Counted from the stretch's first letter, positions 28,405 through 37,847 are shown. The stretch is 64,000 bases of DNA from Novosphingobium rosa NBRC 15208 (GCF_001598555.1 NZ_BCZE01000020.1:1-64000), one strand, 5' to 3'. The notes: a model not told the origin generated them from the letters alone. Numbers and translations: made by a program.

Positions 28405-28854
28405 ATGTCCATGCGCCTTGCGCTTGCTGTTGCTACCCTTGGTGCCTCGCTGACGGCCTTGCCGCTGACCGCTTCGGCCAAGGAAATCGTCGTGCATATG
28501 AAGAACACCGGGGCGGAAGGGGCGATGGTCTTCGAGCCCTCCTTCGTGAAGGCCGTGCCGGGTGACGTGATCCATTTCGAGCCCACCGATGCTGCGCACA
28601 ATGCCGAGAGTATCCCGAGCATGCTGCCCGCCGGCGCCTCGGCCTTCAAGGGCGTGATGGGCAAGGATGTGTCCTTCACGGCGAGCAAGCCGGGCCTTTA
28701 TGGCGTGAAGTGCATGCCGCATTACACCATGGGCATGGTGGCGCTGATCCAGGTCGGCAAGGTGACCCCTGCCGAACTCGCCGCCGCCAAGGCTGTGAAC
28801 CTGCCCCCCATGGCCAAGAAGCGCATGACGCCGCTGCTGGACAAGGTGAAGTAA
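28405..28854 (+). CDS. Pseudoazurin (type 1 blue copper protein)
   Basis: 149 aa with a signal peptide (about 1-25, LTASA). Copper ligands match pseudoazurin: H65 (AAHNAES), C103 and H106 (KCMPH) and M111 (YTMGMVAL). Such cupredoxins shuttle electrons in the periplasm. Placement at the end of the quinoprotein island makes it an alternative carrier beside cytochrome c-550, possibly for oxidation of quinoprotein or b561. AGGAG lies 7 bases before the ATG. It is followed by a strong terminator. Confidence 0.9.
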   Translation: MSMRLALAVATLGASLTALPLTASAKEIVVHMKNTGAEGAMVFEPSFVKAVPGDVIHFEPTDAAHNAESIPSMLPAGASAFKGVMGKDVSFTASKPGLYGVKCMPHYTMGMVALIQVGKVTPAELAAAKAVNLPPMAKKRMTPLLDKVK

Positions 28855-28878
28855 GGTCAGCCCCTGGCGGGGTTGCAA

Positions 28879-28925
28879 AGCCCTCTCCTGGCACCCGTTG
28901 GGGGATGCCGGGGGAGGGCTTTTTA
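28879..28925 (+). terminator. Rho-independent terminator after pseudoazurin
   Basis: A 15-bp stem with two wobble pairs (28879-28893 with 28906-28920) is followed by TTTTTATT. It closes the alcohol-oxidation island. Confidence 0.85.
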
Positions 28926-29405
28926 TTGCGCCGCCAACAGCTTGGCGAGCAAACTGGACAGCATCTGCTGCTCTTCCGCCTTCAGCCCCGCAACGATGGC
29001 CTGCTGGTTGGCGACATGCTGGCCAACCAGCCGGTCGATCAGATCCAGTCCCTGCGCCGTCAGCGCGACCAGTGTGCCGCGCTTGTCCTGCGGATTGGGG
29101 CGGCGCTCGACCAGACCGGCCTTTTCCAGCCGGTCGATGCGGTTGGTCATGCTGCCCGAGGAGATCATCGCCGCCTCATAGAGATCGGTCGGCGTCAGGG
29201 CGAAGGGGGTGCCGCTGCGGCGCAGGGTGGCCAGCACATCGAACTCGCCCGGTTGCAGCCCATGCTGCGCGAACAGCGGGTTCAGCCTTTCGCGCGCGGT
29301 GACCAGCGCCGCCTCGGCCAGACGGCCCAGCAGCACCATCGGCCCGGTTTCCAGATCGGGTCTTTCGCGGGCCCATTGCGCGGCGGCCTGTTCGGCGCGG
29401 TCCAT
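28923..29405 (-). CDS. MarR-family repressor
   Basis: 160 aa winged-helix protein: LQPGEFDVLATLRRSG, the recognition-helix region YEAAMISSGSMTNRIDRLEKAGLVERRPNPQDKRGTLVALT, flanked by dimerisation helices at both ends. The DKRG wing is diagnostic. Divergent from an MFS transporter with a near-perfect 15-bp inverted repeat between them, so it probably represses both and releases on binding the transported compound. Confidence 0.92.
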   Translation of the reverse strand: MDRAEQAAAQWARERPDLETGPMVLLGRLAEAALVTARERLNPLFAQHGLQPGEFDVLATLRRSGTPFALTPTDLYEAAMISSGSMTNRIDRLEKAGLVERRPNPQDKRGTLVALTAQGLDLIDRLVGQHVANQQAIVAGLKAEEQQMLSSLLAKLLAAQ

Positions 29406-29417
29406 GATGACTCCATG

Positions 29418-29455
29418 TATCTTGACGTAGAGATAAATAGCTCTACATCAAGATA
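29418..29455. promoter_or_regulatory. Inverted repeat, probable MarR operator
   Basis: TATCTTGACGTAGAG (29418-29432) and CTCTACATCAAGATA (29441-29455) are complementary over 14 of 15 positions with an 8-base spacer. The repeat lies between the divergent MarR and MFS genes in an AT-rich promoter zone, where a MarR dimer would be expected to bind. Confidence 0.7.
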
Positions 29456-29507
29456 AGCCCATGGCAACCCTGACCGCAAGGGCGCTGATCATCAGCGGAG
29501 AACCATC

Positions 29508-30677
29508 ATGTCTGAACCCCGTCCGGGCTGGCTGTTTCCGGCCCTGATCCTGCTTGTCGGCCTCAATCTGCGCCCGATATTGGCCGCGATCGGGCCGCTG
29601 CTCGATCAGATCCAGCGCGACACCGGGCTCACCGACAGTCAGGCCAGCCTGCTGACCAGCCTGCCGGTGATGCTGATGGGCTTTTGCCTGCTTGGCGCGG
29701 CGCGGGTGAGGGCACGGCTGGGCGAACGGCGCGGGATCGCTCTTGGGCTGGCGGCGATCATGCTGGCCTCTCTGGCGCGCTGGCAATGGGCCGGCGTGCC
29801 TGCCCTGCTGGTCACGGCCCTGATCGGTGGCCTTGGCATCGCGATTGTGCAGGCCTTGATGCCCTCTTTGCTGCGCCATCATGCCGGGGACCGCGCGCCG
29901 GCGATGATGGGCCTCTATTCCACCGCGATCATGGGCGGGGCGGCGCTGGCGAGCTTTGCCGCGCCGCGCATCGCCCCGGCGCAAGGCTGGCCGGTGGCGA
30001 CGGGGATCTGGGCCTTGCCCGCTGCGCTGGCCGTGGCGGCATGGTGGCTGGCGAGCCCGGGGTCTGCGCAAAGCGTTGAAGGCAGCCCGGCAGCGGCGAT
30101 CTGGGCCAACCGCAGGGCGTGGCGATTGCTCGGTTTTTTCGGGCTGGGCACGGGGGCCTATACGCTCGTGCTGGCGTGGTTGCCGCCCTATTATACGGCG
30201 CTGGGCTGGTCCGCGCGGCAGGCCGGGGCGATGCTGGCCGCCCTGACGCTGGCCGAGGTGGCGGCTGGCGCTGCCGTGTCCTTTGGCGTCGGGCGCTTTG
30301 CCGACCGCAGGCCGATGATCCTGTTGGCCATCGCCGCCTTGCTCGCCGGGATGCTTTGCCTGTGCCTCGCGCCTTTGATGCTGGCCTGGGTGGCGGCGCT
30401 GCTGGCGGGGCTGGGGATCGGGGCGCTGTTTCCGCTCGGCCTGATCGTGGCGATGGATCATGGCGAGAGCCCTGCGCAGGCCGGGCAGATCGCGGGCTTT
30501 GTTCAGGGCGGAGGCTATCTGCTGGCGGCGCTGCTGCCGCTGGTGGCTGGGCTGATCCGCCAGCACCTGTCCGACCTTGCCCCGGCATGGCGGCTGATGG
30601 CCGCGCTGTGTCTGTTGCTTGCCCTGCTGGCCGCCGGCCTGCGCCCCGGCGACCGCCTTTCCCCCCGAGGAGCCTGA
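29508..30677 (+). CDS. MFS transporter (CynX/NimT family)
   Basis: 389 aa with about 12 hydrophobic segments. The start (LVGLNLRPILAAIGPLL) and the QASLLTSLPVMLMG loop are typical of the CynX/NimT branch, whose members move cyanate, nitroimidazoles or drugs. Divergent from a MarR repressor with a clear operator between them, so substrate-inducible export or import is likely; the substrate is unknown. Ribosome-binding site GGAG is 7 bases upstream. Confidence 0.88.
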   Translation: MSEPRPGWLFPALILLVGLNLRPILAAIGPLLDQIQRDTGLTDSQASLLTSLPVMLMGFCLLGAARVRARLGERRGIALGLAAIMLASLARWQWAGVPALLVTALIGGLGIAIVQALMPSLLRHHAGDRAPAMMGLYSTAIMGGAALASFAAPRIAPAQGWPVATGIWALPAALAVAAWWLASPGSAQSVEGSPAAAIWANRRAWRLLGFFGLGTGAYTLVLAWLPPYYTALGWSARQAGAMLAALTLAEVAAGAAVSFGVGRFADRRPMILLAIAALLAGMLCLCLAPLMLAWVAALLAGLGIGALFPLGLIVAMDHGESPAQAGQIAGFVQGGGYLLAALLPLVAGLIRQHLSDLAPAWRLMAALCLLLALLAAGLRPGDRLSPRGA

Positions 30678-30729
30678 CCTTCATGTCTTTCTAGACTGTG
30701 CTGGACTTTCTGAAGAGGTTCTGAGGCGC

Positions 30730-31482
30730 TCAGTCCATAATCCCGGCGCGCATGGCGATGGGCCAGCGGATGGTGCGTGGCGCGGCGGGATCGCCCCACA
30801 GGGCCAGCAGGTCTTGCGAGAAACTTTCCAGAATCGCCTCCTTGCCCGCCTCGCGCGCGTTGCGCACCGCCGACCAGGTGGAGATATAGCCCAGCAGCGC
30901 TTCGGCGGACCATTCCCGCACGATATCGATGCGGGGCGGGGGCAGTTCGCGGAAAGGAAAGTCGATGCCGCGATAGCCTTCATCAACCAGACGCCTCTCG
31001 GGCGGCCAATAGGGGCCGATCTGCGCCGTGTAGAAGTGCTGAAAACGCGCGTCGAGATCGGGATCGAGCTGCATCACGCCATAGGAAAGCAGCGCCAGCA
31101 CCGCGCCGGGCGCGGCCACGCGCCGGGCCTCGGCATAGAAACGCGGCAGATCGAACCAATGCGCGGCCTGGGCCGCCGTGATCAGATCGGCGTGCTGATC
31201 CTCCAGTCCGAGGTTTTCAGCGGGCGCCACGCCATAGGTCACGCGCGGATGAGGCTCCGCATGGGCGATCTGCTCGGCGCTGGGGTCGAGGCCGATGACC
31301 GTGTCGAAAGCCTCGGCCAGTTGGCGGGTGAACTGGCCGTTGCCGCAGCCTACATCCAGCGCCAAACGGCGCGAGGGCGCTATCCCGGCCAGATGGGTGG
31401 CCAGTTCCGGCGGGTAATCGGGCCGATAGCGGGCATAGGCCGAGCCGCCCTGATCGAACCAGTTCCGGGTTTCAGAGGCGAT
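30730..31482 (-). CDS. Class I SAM-dependent methyltransferase
   Basis: About 250 aa. SAM motif I is LALDVGCGNGQFTRQLAE; motif II-like VIGLDPSAEQI; later AAQAAHWFDLPRFYAEARRV as in the Methyltransf_11 group. The reading frame continues upstream of the first annotatable start (TTG at 31365, which would cut the domain) through FDQGGSAYARYRPDYPPEL, the normal N-terminus of this family. No ATG, GTG or TTG is in frame there; AAGGAG lies 7 bases before an ATC codon at 31482, taken here as a possible non-standard start. Substrate unknown. Converges with the MFS gene. Confidence 0.8.
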   Translation of the reverse strand: MASETRNWFDQGGSAYARYRPDYPPELATHLAGIAPSRRLALDVGCGNGQFTRQLAEAFDTVIGLDPSAEQIAHAEPHPRVTYGVAPAENLGLEDQHADLITAAQAAHWFDLPRFYAEARRVAAPGAVLALLSYGVMQLDPDLDARFQHFYTAQIGPYWPPERRLVDEGYRGIDFPFRELPPPRIDIVREWSAEALLGYISTWSAVRNAREAGKEAILESFSQDLLALWGDPAAPRTIRWPIAMRAGIMD

Positions 31483-31555
31483 GGCGGATCTCCTTGAAGC
31501 TGTGGGCGCGCCTTATCACGCATCGCCCGCGCAGAACCAGTTCAACCTTCCCGCA

Positions 31556-32140
31556 TCAGCAGGCGCGGAAGGCGCCATCCTTCGTCAGGCAAACCGTAAC
31601 TTCGGTCACGGTGCCGTTGCGCGTGCTGACCCGCAGCCCGGCGGGCGTCATGCCGTGATTGGCGGCCAGAAAGGCCTTGGTGATCGCGGGAATGTCATTC
31701 TTGCGCAGGATCGCCCTGGAGCGATAGGCGGCAGGGATCGTCACCGCGGCCACATCCTTGCTGGACAGCTGGAAATAGGCATTGGGCGTCAGGCCCGAGC
31801 AGGTGCCATGCTTGGGCCACTCATGGTTGATCAGCGAGGGATCGGCATAGATCGGCCCCCATTGCTGGCGCTGATCGGCGGTGAGCGCGGGGCCGTCGCA
31901 ATTGCTGGGATAGTCGCCGCCCTCAAGCTGGGGCCAAAGGCCGTGAAGCACGAAGCCCTTGGGGGCGCGGCACTCGTCGGCATGGCCGGTGGTGGTGGCG
32001 CAGAAGCCCGGCTCCCAGCTGAGCGCAAGGACGTAATAGTCGAAAGCGCCGGGCGCGCGCTTGCCGACATCGCCCGCCTGAGCGCCGCCGGGCAGCGCCA
32101 TCGCCAGTGCGGCGGAGAGGGCCAGTGTTGCGTTCTTCAT
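31556..32140 (-). CDS. Ribonuclease T2 family, secreted
   Basis: 194 aa with a signal peptide (about 1-22). Catalytic segments CAS I GFVLHGLWP (H66) and CAS II HEWPKHGTC (H106, E107, H111) are intact, with paired Cys for disulfides. It cleaves single-stranded RNA without base preference in the periplasm or outside the cell, probably for phosphate and nucleoside scavenging. Same strand as the methyltransferase and the GNAT-nitrilase gene, but gaps of about 70 bp leave operon structure open. Confidence 0.92.
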   Translation of the reverse strand: MKNATLALSAALAMALPGGAQAGDVGKRAPGAFDYYVLALSWEPGFCATTTGHADECRAPKGFVLHGLWPQLEGGDYPSNCDGPALTADQRQQWGPIYADPSLINHEWPKHGTCSGLTPNAYFQLSSKDVAAVTIPAAYRSRAILRKNDIPAITKAFLAANHGMTPAGLRVSTRNGTVTEVTVCLTKDGAFRAC

Positions 32141-32210
32141 GATCTGCTGTCTCCAGGGGATATGCGCGGCACTAAAGCCGTGCGATGTGGAGATTTCAAG
32201 ACAGCATAAG

Positions 32211-33785
32211 TTACTGGGCCTTGGGCTGCCGCACCTTCTTCCAATGCACGCGATAGAGATCGAAGCGCCTGTCCTTCAAATTCTGCACCGCGCCCGATTG
32301 GCGGCTCTTCAGCAGATCGGCCAGCGAGACATCGGCGATCGCGATGGTCTCGGTGTTGGGAGCCGTATCGGCCGCCACGCCATCGCGGGCGAAGGGGAAG
32401 TCGGAGGGGGTCAGGATCGCGCTTTCGGCGTAATGGATGTCCATCGCCTCCACATTGGGCAGATTGCCCACCACGCCCGACATGGCGACATAGCACTGGT
32501 TCTCCACCGCGCGGGCATGGCAGCAATAGCGCACGCGCAGATAGCCGCGCCGCTCATCGGTGCAGAAGGGCACGAAGAGCATCAGCGCGCCCTGATCGAC
32601 GAGATGGCGGGCCAGTTCGGGGAATTCGGAATCGTAGCAGATCATCACGCCGATGGGGCCGCAATCGGTCTGGATCGCATTGGCGCCATAGCCGCCCTTG
32701 ATGTTCCACCAGCGCGCTTCCGAAGGCGTGGGATGCAGTTTTTCCTGCGAAAAGGTCGCTCCGTCGCGCAGGAAGACATAGCTGATGTTGCGGATTTCCT
32801 CCTTGCCATTGCCCTTGTCGACCTGCGTGGGATGCGATCCGCCGATGATGTTGATGTTGTAGCTGACCGCCATCCTTTCCATGAAGGCGCAGAAACGGTC
32901 CTTATAGGCGGCCACCTTGCGGATCGCCTCGATGGGGGAAAGCTTGCCTGCGTCGATCGACAGCAATTGCAGCGTGAACAGCTCGGGAAACAGCACGAAA
33001 TCGGCTTTGTAATCCGAGGCGACATCGATGAAATATTCGACCTGCTCCTCGAACTCCTCGATGGCCGAGATGCGGCGCATCTGGAACTGCACCGTGGCGA
33101 TCCGCACGCTGGCGGGCAGGCGGCCATGGGGCGCCAGCGTGCGCGTGTTGACCGCCTGAGGCGCCAGCGGATTGGCCCAATACATCAGAATGCCGTGGCC
33201 CATGCTTTCATGGTCGACGGGCAGGTAATCCTTCAGCACGCGCAGCGGCTCGTAGCCCTGTGTCATCTGGAAGTTGATGACGGTGTCGCGCACGCGCTTG
33301 TTCTGCACGGCTTCCAGATAATCATTGGGATCGGGAAATTCGCGGCGGCGGCGGGCATAACCGGGCATGCGCCCGCCAAAGGCGATGCCTTTCAGCTCGA
33401 AATGTTCGCACAATTCGCGGCGCACGCGGTAGAAGCGCTGGCCGATGCGCAGGCGGCGGAAGCGCGCATCGACGCAGACCTCCATCCCATAGAGCACATC
33501 GCCATCGGGATCATGGCGCGAGGCATAGCCGTTGCCGGTGATCTCGAACCAGCTGTGGGGTTTCAAGGCCACCTTTTCCGAGATGATGAAGGTGGCGCAA
33601 TGCCCGGCGATCTCGCCCTCATATTCGGCGACCAGCTGGCCATCGGGGAATTTGTTGATCTGGGCGCGGATCTGTTCTTCCGTCATCGATCCCGCATGGC
33701 CATAGACCCGTTCCGACAGGGCGGCGATGGCGTGGCTGTCCTTCAGCTTGGCCTTGCGGATGATCAGCTTGGGTGTGGTCGACAC
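32211..33785 (-). CDS. GNAT acetyltransferase - nitrilase fusion
   Basis: 524 aa. N-terminal GNAT domain (about 1-200; VCVDARFRRLRIGQRFYRVRREL) is fused to a carbon-nitrogen hydrolase (about 220-515) with the triad Glu in LFPELFT, Lys in QEKLHPTP and Cys in ICYDSEFPE. The fusion is a widespread cytoplasmic family of unknown substrate. I chose GTG at 33785 because AAAGGAT lies 7 bases upstream; an ATG at 33809 adds 8 residues. Three 14-bp tandem repeats lie just upstream. Confidence 0.9.
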   Translation of the reverse strand: MSTTPKLIIRKAKLKDSHAIAALSERVYGHAGSMTEEQIRAQINKFPDGQLVAEYEGEIAGHCATFIISEKVALKPHSWFEITGNGYASRHDPDGDVLYGMEVCVDARFRRLRIGQRFYRVRRELCEHFELKGIAFGGRMPGYARRRREFPDPNDYLEAVQNKRVRDTVINFQMTQGYEPLRVLKDYLPVDHESMGHGILMYWANPLAPQAVNTRTLAPHGRLPASVRIATVQFQMRRISAIEEFEEQVEYFIDVASDYKADFVLFPELFTLQLLSIDAGKLSPIEAIRKVAAYKDRFCAFMERMAVSYNINIIGGSHPTQVDKGNGKEEIRNISYVFLRDGATFSQEKLHPTPSEARWWNIKGGYGANAIQTDCGPIGVMICYDSEFPELARHLVDQGALMLFVPFCTDERRGYLRVRYCCHARAVENQCYVAMSGVVGNLPNVEAMDIHYAESAILTPSDFPFARDGVAADTAPNTETIAIADVSLADLLKSRQSGAVQNLKDRRFDLYRVHWKKVRQPKAQ

Positions 33786-33823
33786 GTGGCGGCGATCCTT
33801 TGCGGACATGGGAGACAGAAAGA

Positions 33824-33865
33824 CGCAGACGGGCAGGCGCAGACGGGCAGGCGCAAACGGGCAAG
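33824..33865. repeat. Three tandem 14-bp repeats
   Basis: The unit CGCAGACGGGCAGG occurs at 33824-33837 and 33838-33851, then with two changes at 33852-33865. It lies in the leader of the GNAT-nitrilase gene. Confidence 0.8.
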
Positions 33866-33955
33866 AGGGGACACCGGTCGTTGCCGGCCGATGCCACCTT
33901 TGGAACAATAACCCGCGAAGCCGCGCTAAGTTGCCTGTTTCGCGCCTTTAATCCG

Positions 33956-35641
33956 TCAGGCGTGCGCCAGACCCGCCGCAATCTCGTCTGACTGGCCGGT
34001 GGTGGCGCCAGGGCCGAAGGTCGGGCCGCCCTCGGGTTCGCCGAGGGGATCGAAGCTGTCGGCGCGGGCGCGGCGCCATTCGTCGCCCAACTCGTCATGC
34101 ATTTCGCCGCGCAGCAGGGCGTTATGCTCGATGCGGGGATAGAAGGCGTCGCCGCGCAGCAGGGCGCCGCTCTGGTGGCGGATATGCAGGTGCCATGGTT
34201 TCAGCTGATGGGGATGCGACAGGCCGACCGAGCCCAGCATTTCGCCCAGCGCGCGAAGCGTGTTGCGGTGAAAATTGGCGACGCGCGGCGCCTTGTCGTC
34301 CACCACCAGCGCGCGCTGGCGCAGCGGGTCCTGCGTGGCGACGCCGGTGGGGCAATGGTTGGTGTGGCAGCTGCGCGACTGGATGCAGCCCACCGCAAAC
34401 ATGAAACTGCGCGCGCAGAGCGCGTAATCCGCGCCAATGGCGAAGACGCGGCAGAAGTCGAAAGCCGTCACCAGCTTGCCGCTGCAGCCGAGCCTGATGC
34501 GGTCGCGCAGCCCCGCGCCGACCAGCGCGTTATGCACGAAGCACAGGCCCTCGTTCAGGGGCAGGCCAACGTGATTGCTGAATTCGGCAGGGGCCGCGCC
34601 CGTGCCCCCTTCGCCGCCATCGACAACGATGAAATCGGGGGTGATGCCGGTTTCCAGCATCGCCTTGATGATCGCCAGAAATTCATAGCGATGGCCCACC
34701 GCCATCTTGAAGCCGATGGGCTTGCCCTCCGCCAGATTGCGCAGGCGGGCGATGAACTGCATGAACTCCAGCGGATTGCCGAAAGCGCTATGCGCGGCGG
34801 GCGAGACGCAATCGCGGTCCATCGGAATGCCGCGCGTTTCGGCGATTTCCGGCGTGATCTTGGCCTGGGGCAGCACGCCGCCATGGCCCGGCTTGGCGCC
34901 CTGGCTCAGCTTCAGCTCGATCATCCGCACCTGCGGATCGGCGGTCTGGCGGCGGAACGCCTCGGGATCGAACTGGCCATCGGCGGTGCGGCAGCCGAAA
35001 TAGCCGGTGGCGATCTGCCAGATCACATCGCCGCCATGCCTGCGGTGATAAGGGCTGATTGAGCCCTCGCCGGTGTTATGGGCAAAGCCGCCCATCTTCG
35101 CCCCCAGATTGAGCGCCATGATCGCATTGGCGCTCAGCGCGCCGAAGCTGGTGCCCGAAATGTTGAGCACCGACGCCTCATAGGGCTGGCGGCAGTCCGG
35201 CCCGCCGATGGACACGCGAAAATCGCTGTTCTCGATGTGCTTGGGCTTCACGGAATGGGAAATCCAGCCATAGCCCACGGCGTTGACATCCTTCACCGTG
35301 CCGAAGGCCTGCGCATCATGCACATTCTTGGCGCGGCGATAGACCAGCGCGCGATGCTCGCGGCTGAAGGGGACGGGGTCACGCTCGTCCTCGATCATGT
35401 ACTGGCGCAGTTCGGGCCGGATCGATTCCAGAATGAAGCGCATATGCCCGATGATGGGGTAGTTGCGCAAAATTGCATGGGCGGGCTGCATCAGATCGTG
35501 AACGCCCACCAGCAGCAACGGGGCCAGCAGCGCCAGCGGCAGAGCCCACCACGGGCTGACCAGAACGCCCAGCGCCAGACAGGCAAGGGTGAGAACGCCA
35601 ACGAGTTGCAGGATAAAATAACGCGTGATCACACCGGACAT
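33956..35641 (-). CDS. FMN-binding glutamate-synthase-like protein
   Basis: 561 aa. One or two N-terminal membrane helices (about 8-50) are followed by a glutamate synthase central/FMN barrel: GGPDCRQPYEASVLNISGTSFGALS, ELKLSQGAKPGHGGVLP, DFIVVDGGEGGTGAAPAEF, and the Cys-rich CIQSRSCHTNHCPTGVATQDP that could hold an Fe-S cluster. Stand-alone members lack the glutaminase domain, and their reaction is unknown. Membrane anchoring suggests an electron-transfer role. Confidence 0.9.
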   Translation of the reverse strand: MSGVITRYFILQLVGVLTLACLALGVLVSPWWALPLALLAPLLLVGVHDLMQPAHAILRNYPIIGHMRFILESIRPELRQYMIEDERDPVPFSREHRALVYRRAKNVHDAQAFGTVKDVNAVGYGWISHSVKPKHIENSDFRVSIGGPDCRQPYEASVLNISGTSFGALSANAIMALNLGAKMGGFAHNTGEGSISPYHRRHGGDVIWQIATGYFGCRTADGQFDPEAFRRQTADPQVRMIELKLSQGAKPGHGGVLPQAKITPEIAETRGIPMDRDCVSPAAHSAFGNPLEFMQFIARLRNLAEGKPIGFKMAVGHRYEFLAIIKAMLETGITPDFIVVDGGEGGTGAAPAEFSNHVGLPLNEGLCFVHNALVGAGLRDRIRLGCSGKLVTAFDFCRVFAIGADYALCARSFMFAVGCIQSRSCHTNHCPTGVATQDPLRQRALVVDDKAPRVANFHRNTLRALGEMLGSVGLSHPHQLKPWHLHIRHQSGALLRGDAFYPRIEHNALLRGEMHDELGDEWRRARADSFDPLGEPEGGPTFGPGATTGQSDEIAAGLAHA

Positions 35642-35729
35642 GCTCTGCCGCCCTTATCGCCTGCACTGCTGAACCGCCTTGTTTTACGGCGCAGTTGTGA
35701 CGGTTGGGCGACGGATGATTGACAGCGCC

Positions 35730-36326
35730 TTATGAAGCGCTGCCCAGCGGGAAGAAACAGCCTTCGCTCCACAGGCCCACAGTACCATCGGTTGGACCAT
35801 CGGTTGGGCCATCCGGGGAGGCCGGTTCCTCCAGCGCCAGATTGGCCAGTTCATAATAGGGCGCGCGCCCGATCAGCGCATCGAGCCCCTTGCGCACATG
35901 CAGATAGAGCCTTGCGCCATGGCCGCGATCCTCAAGGCTGAGCCGATGATCGGGCCCGGCCACCACCAGATCGCCGACATTGGTGCGGAAGGCCAGACGC
36001 CTGTCGCGGCCTTCGCCCTCGCTCTTCATCTCGACGGCCACGAAGGGCGCGTCCTCCACGGCGATCGAGAGCTTCTCCACCGGCGTGACCAGCACATGGC
36101 TGCCATCCTCCTCGCGCCGCAGCACGGTGGAGAACAGGCGCACCATCCTGGGCCGGGTGATCGGCGATCCTTCATGCAACCATGTGCCATCGGGCAGGAT
36201 GCGCATGGCGCTGTCGCCGCAATGGGGCGGGTTCCAGCTTTCGACCGGGGGCAGCTTGCCCTCCTCGGCCAGTTTGGCGATGTCGTTCAGCGTCAGGCCG
36301 TTGATGGCCTCGGGCAGGTTGGTCAT
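35730..36326 (-). CDS. DUF1285 protein
   Basis: 198 aa, soluble. The family start LNDIAKLAEEGKLPPVESWNPPHCGDSAMRILPDGTWLHEGSPI is clear. DUF1285 proteins are common in alphaproteobacteria and of unknown function. An imperfect DGPTDGPTDG repeat near residue 175 lies in a species-specific tail. Precedes an MFS gene on the same strand. Confidence 0.88.
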   Translation of the reverse strand: MTNLPEAINGLTLNDIAKLAEEGKLPPVESWNPPHCGDSAMRILPDGTWLHEGSPITRPRMVRLFSTVLRREEDGSHVLVTPVEKLSIAVEDAPFVAVEMKSEGEGRDRRLAFRTNVGDLVVAGPDHRLSLEDRGHGARLYLHVRKGLDALIGRAPYYELANLALEEPASPDGPTDGPTDGTVGLWSEGCFFPLGSAS

Positions 36327-36409
36327 GGCGGCTTGCCCTCCTCAGGCATGAAACGCTTGAAGGGGCCATACGGCACCGGCGCGCGTCTGGCCATCCGCCA
36401 TGATGCCGT

Positions 36410-37567
36410 TCAGTCAGCCCGCGATGGCGCCACCCGCGCCGTCAGCGGGATGATGAGGAACAGCGCGGTGAGCATCGCGAAAGAGGTCCGCAGCCCGGCA
36501 TGCTGCGCGACAAAGCCGATCATCGCCGGGCCCAGCAGAATGCCGGCATAGCCCGCCGTGGTCATCACCGCGACCGCCAGATGGGCCGACATCACGCTCT
36601 GCGATCCGGCGACGCGGAAATAGACCGGCACGATGTTGGCCGCGCCAAGCCCGATCAGCACGAATCCCGCAAGCGCCACGCCCGCCACCGGCGCCGCCAG
36701 CAGCACCGCGAAACCGGCGATCACCACCACGCCGCCCCACAGCACGGCGGCCCGGTCGCCGATTTGTGCGGTCAGCCTGTCGCCGGTGAAGCGCCCGAAG
36801 GTCATGGCGATGGCGAACAGCATATAGCCGGCGCCCGCGTGGCGGAGGTCGAGCAGGCGCAGATCGGTGATGAGCAGCGCGCCCCAGTCGAGCAGCGAAC
36901 CCTCCACCAGAAAGGTGACGGCGGCCAGCCCGCACAGGCCCAGCACGATGCCGCGCGGCATGGCGACATGGCTTTCCTCGCCCTCGGGTCTGGAGATCAG
37001 CAGGCGCGGCGCCATGATCAGGCTGGCCACCGCCATCAGCCCCGCGCTGAGCAGCGTGGCGGCCCAGACCTGCGTTCCGAGCGTGAGCAGGCCTGTCATG
37101 GTGGCCGCGCCCGCAAAGCCGCCGACGCTGTAGAGGGCGTGAAAGCCCGAAAGCAGCGGTTCGCTCGAGGCATTTTCCACCTCGATGGAATGCACATTCA
37201 TGCCGACGTCCAGCGCGCCCAGCGAGGCCCCGAACAGCAACAGGGCCAGGCCCAGCGTTGCCGCCGAGGGCGCAAGGGCCAGACAAGGCAACAGCAGGAC
37301 AAGCCCCGCGCTGCCGCCAAGGATCACCGGGCGGGTGCCGAAGCGCGCGCTCAGCGTGCCTGCGCCCAGCATGGCGATGACCGAGCCGCTGCCCAGACAC
37401 AGCAGCAACAGGCCAAGCGCGGCATCGTCGATCCCCAGCCTGTTTTTCGCGAAAGGCACCAGGGGCGCCCAGCAGGCGATGCCGAAGCCCGCGATGAAAA
37501 AGGCCAGACGCGTGGCAAGTCGGGTGGCGGGGGTGTCGGCTTGCGGCACGGTGCTTGGTCTCTGCAA
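36410..37567 (-). CDS. MFS transporter
   Basis: 385 aa with about 12 hydrophobic helices; FGIACWAPLVPFAKNRLGIDDAALGLLLLCLG is typical of a sugar/unknown-substrate MFS branch. The longest frame begins with TTG at 37567; a GTG at 37549 is an equal candidate, and neither has a good ribosome-binding site. Substrate unknown. Confidence 0.82.
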   Translation of the reverse strand: MQRPSTVPQADTPATRLATRLAFFIAGFGIACWAPLVPFAKNRLGIDDAALGLLLLCLGSGSVIAMLGAGTLSARFGTRPVILGGSAGLVLLLPCLALAPSAATLGLALLLFGASLGALDVGMNVHSIEVENASSEPLLSGFHALYSVGGFAGAATMTGLLTLGTQVWAATLLSAGLMAVASLIMAPRLLISRPEGEESHVAMPRGIVLGLCGLAAVTFLVEGSLLDWGALLITDLRLLDLRHAGAGYMLFAIAMTFGRFTGDRLTAQIGDRAAVLWGGVVVIAGFAVLLAAPVAGVALAGFVLIGLGAANIVPVYFRVAGSQSVMSAHLAVAVMTTAGYAGILLGPAMIGFVAQHAGLRTSFAMLTALFLIIPLTARVAPSRAD

Positions 37568-37847
37568 TCGTGAGGTCGGGCGTCAGGGCGGGATGGGCGA
37601 GGCTGCGGTCTGGCCAGGATCGCCTGCCGGATCAACCGCCATGTCGCGCTTGTCGACGAAAGTCCGGGCTTTTCACGCAGCCCTGCGAGCGAGTGGATGA
37701 ACGGCGCGCCGGACAGCCGCCAAACCTTTCCATTTGATGACAATATTACAGTGAAAGCCCCGTAATTTTGGCGAGGTTTGGCCCTACATTTTGCTTTAAT
37801 CCTCCGTCCTTATAGTCAGCCTTGTGGTCTGCTAGGAAACGATAAAA
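37568..37847. other. Intergenic region, MFS / GGDEF-EAL
   Basis: 280 bp between divergent genes with no credible gene. The segment near 37735-37830 is relatively AT-rich and probably holds the promoter of the GGDEF-EAL gene. No palindrome of note was seen. Confidence 0.4.
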
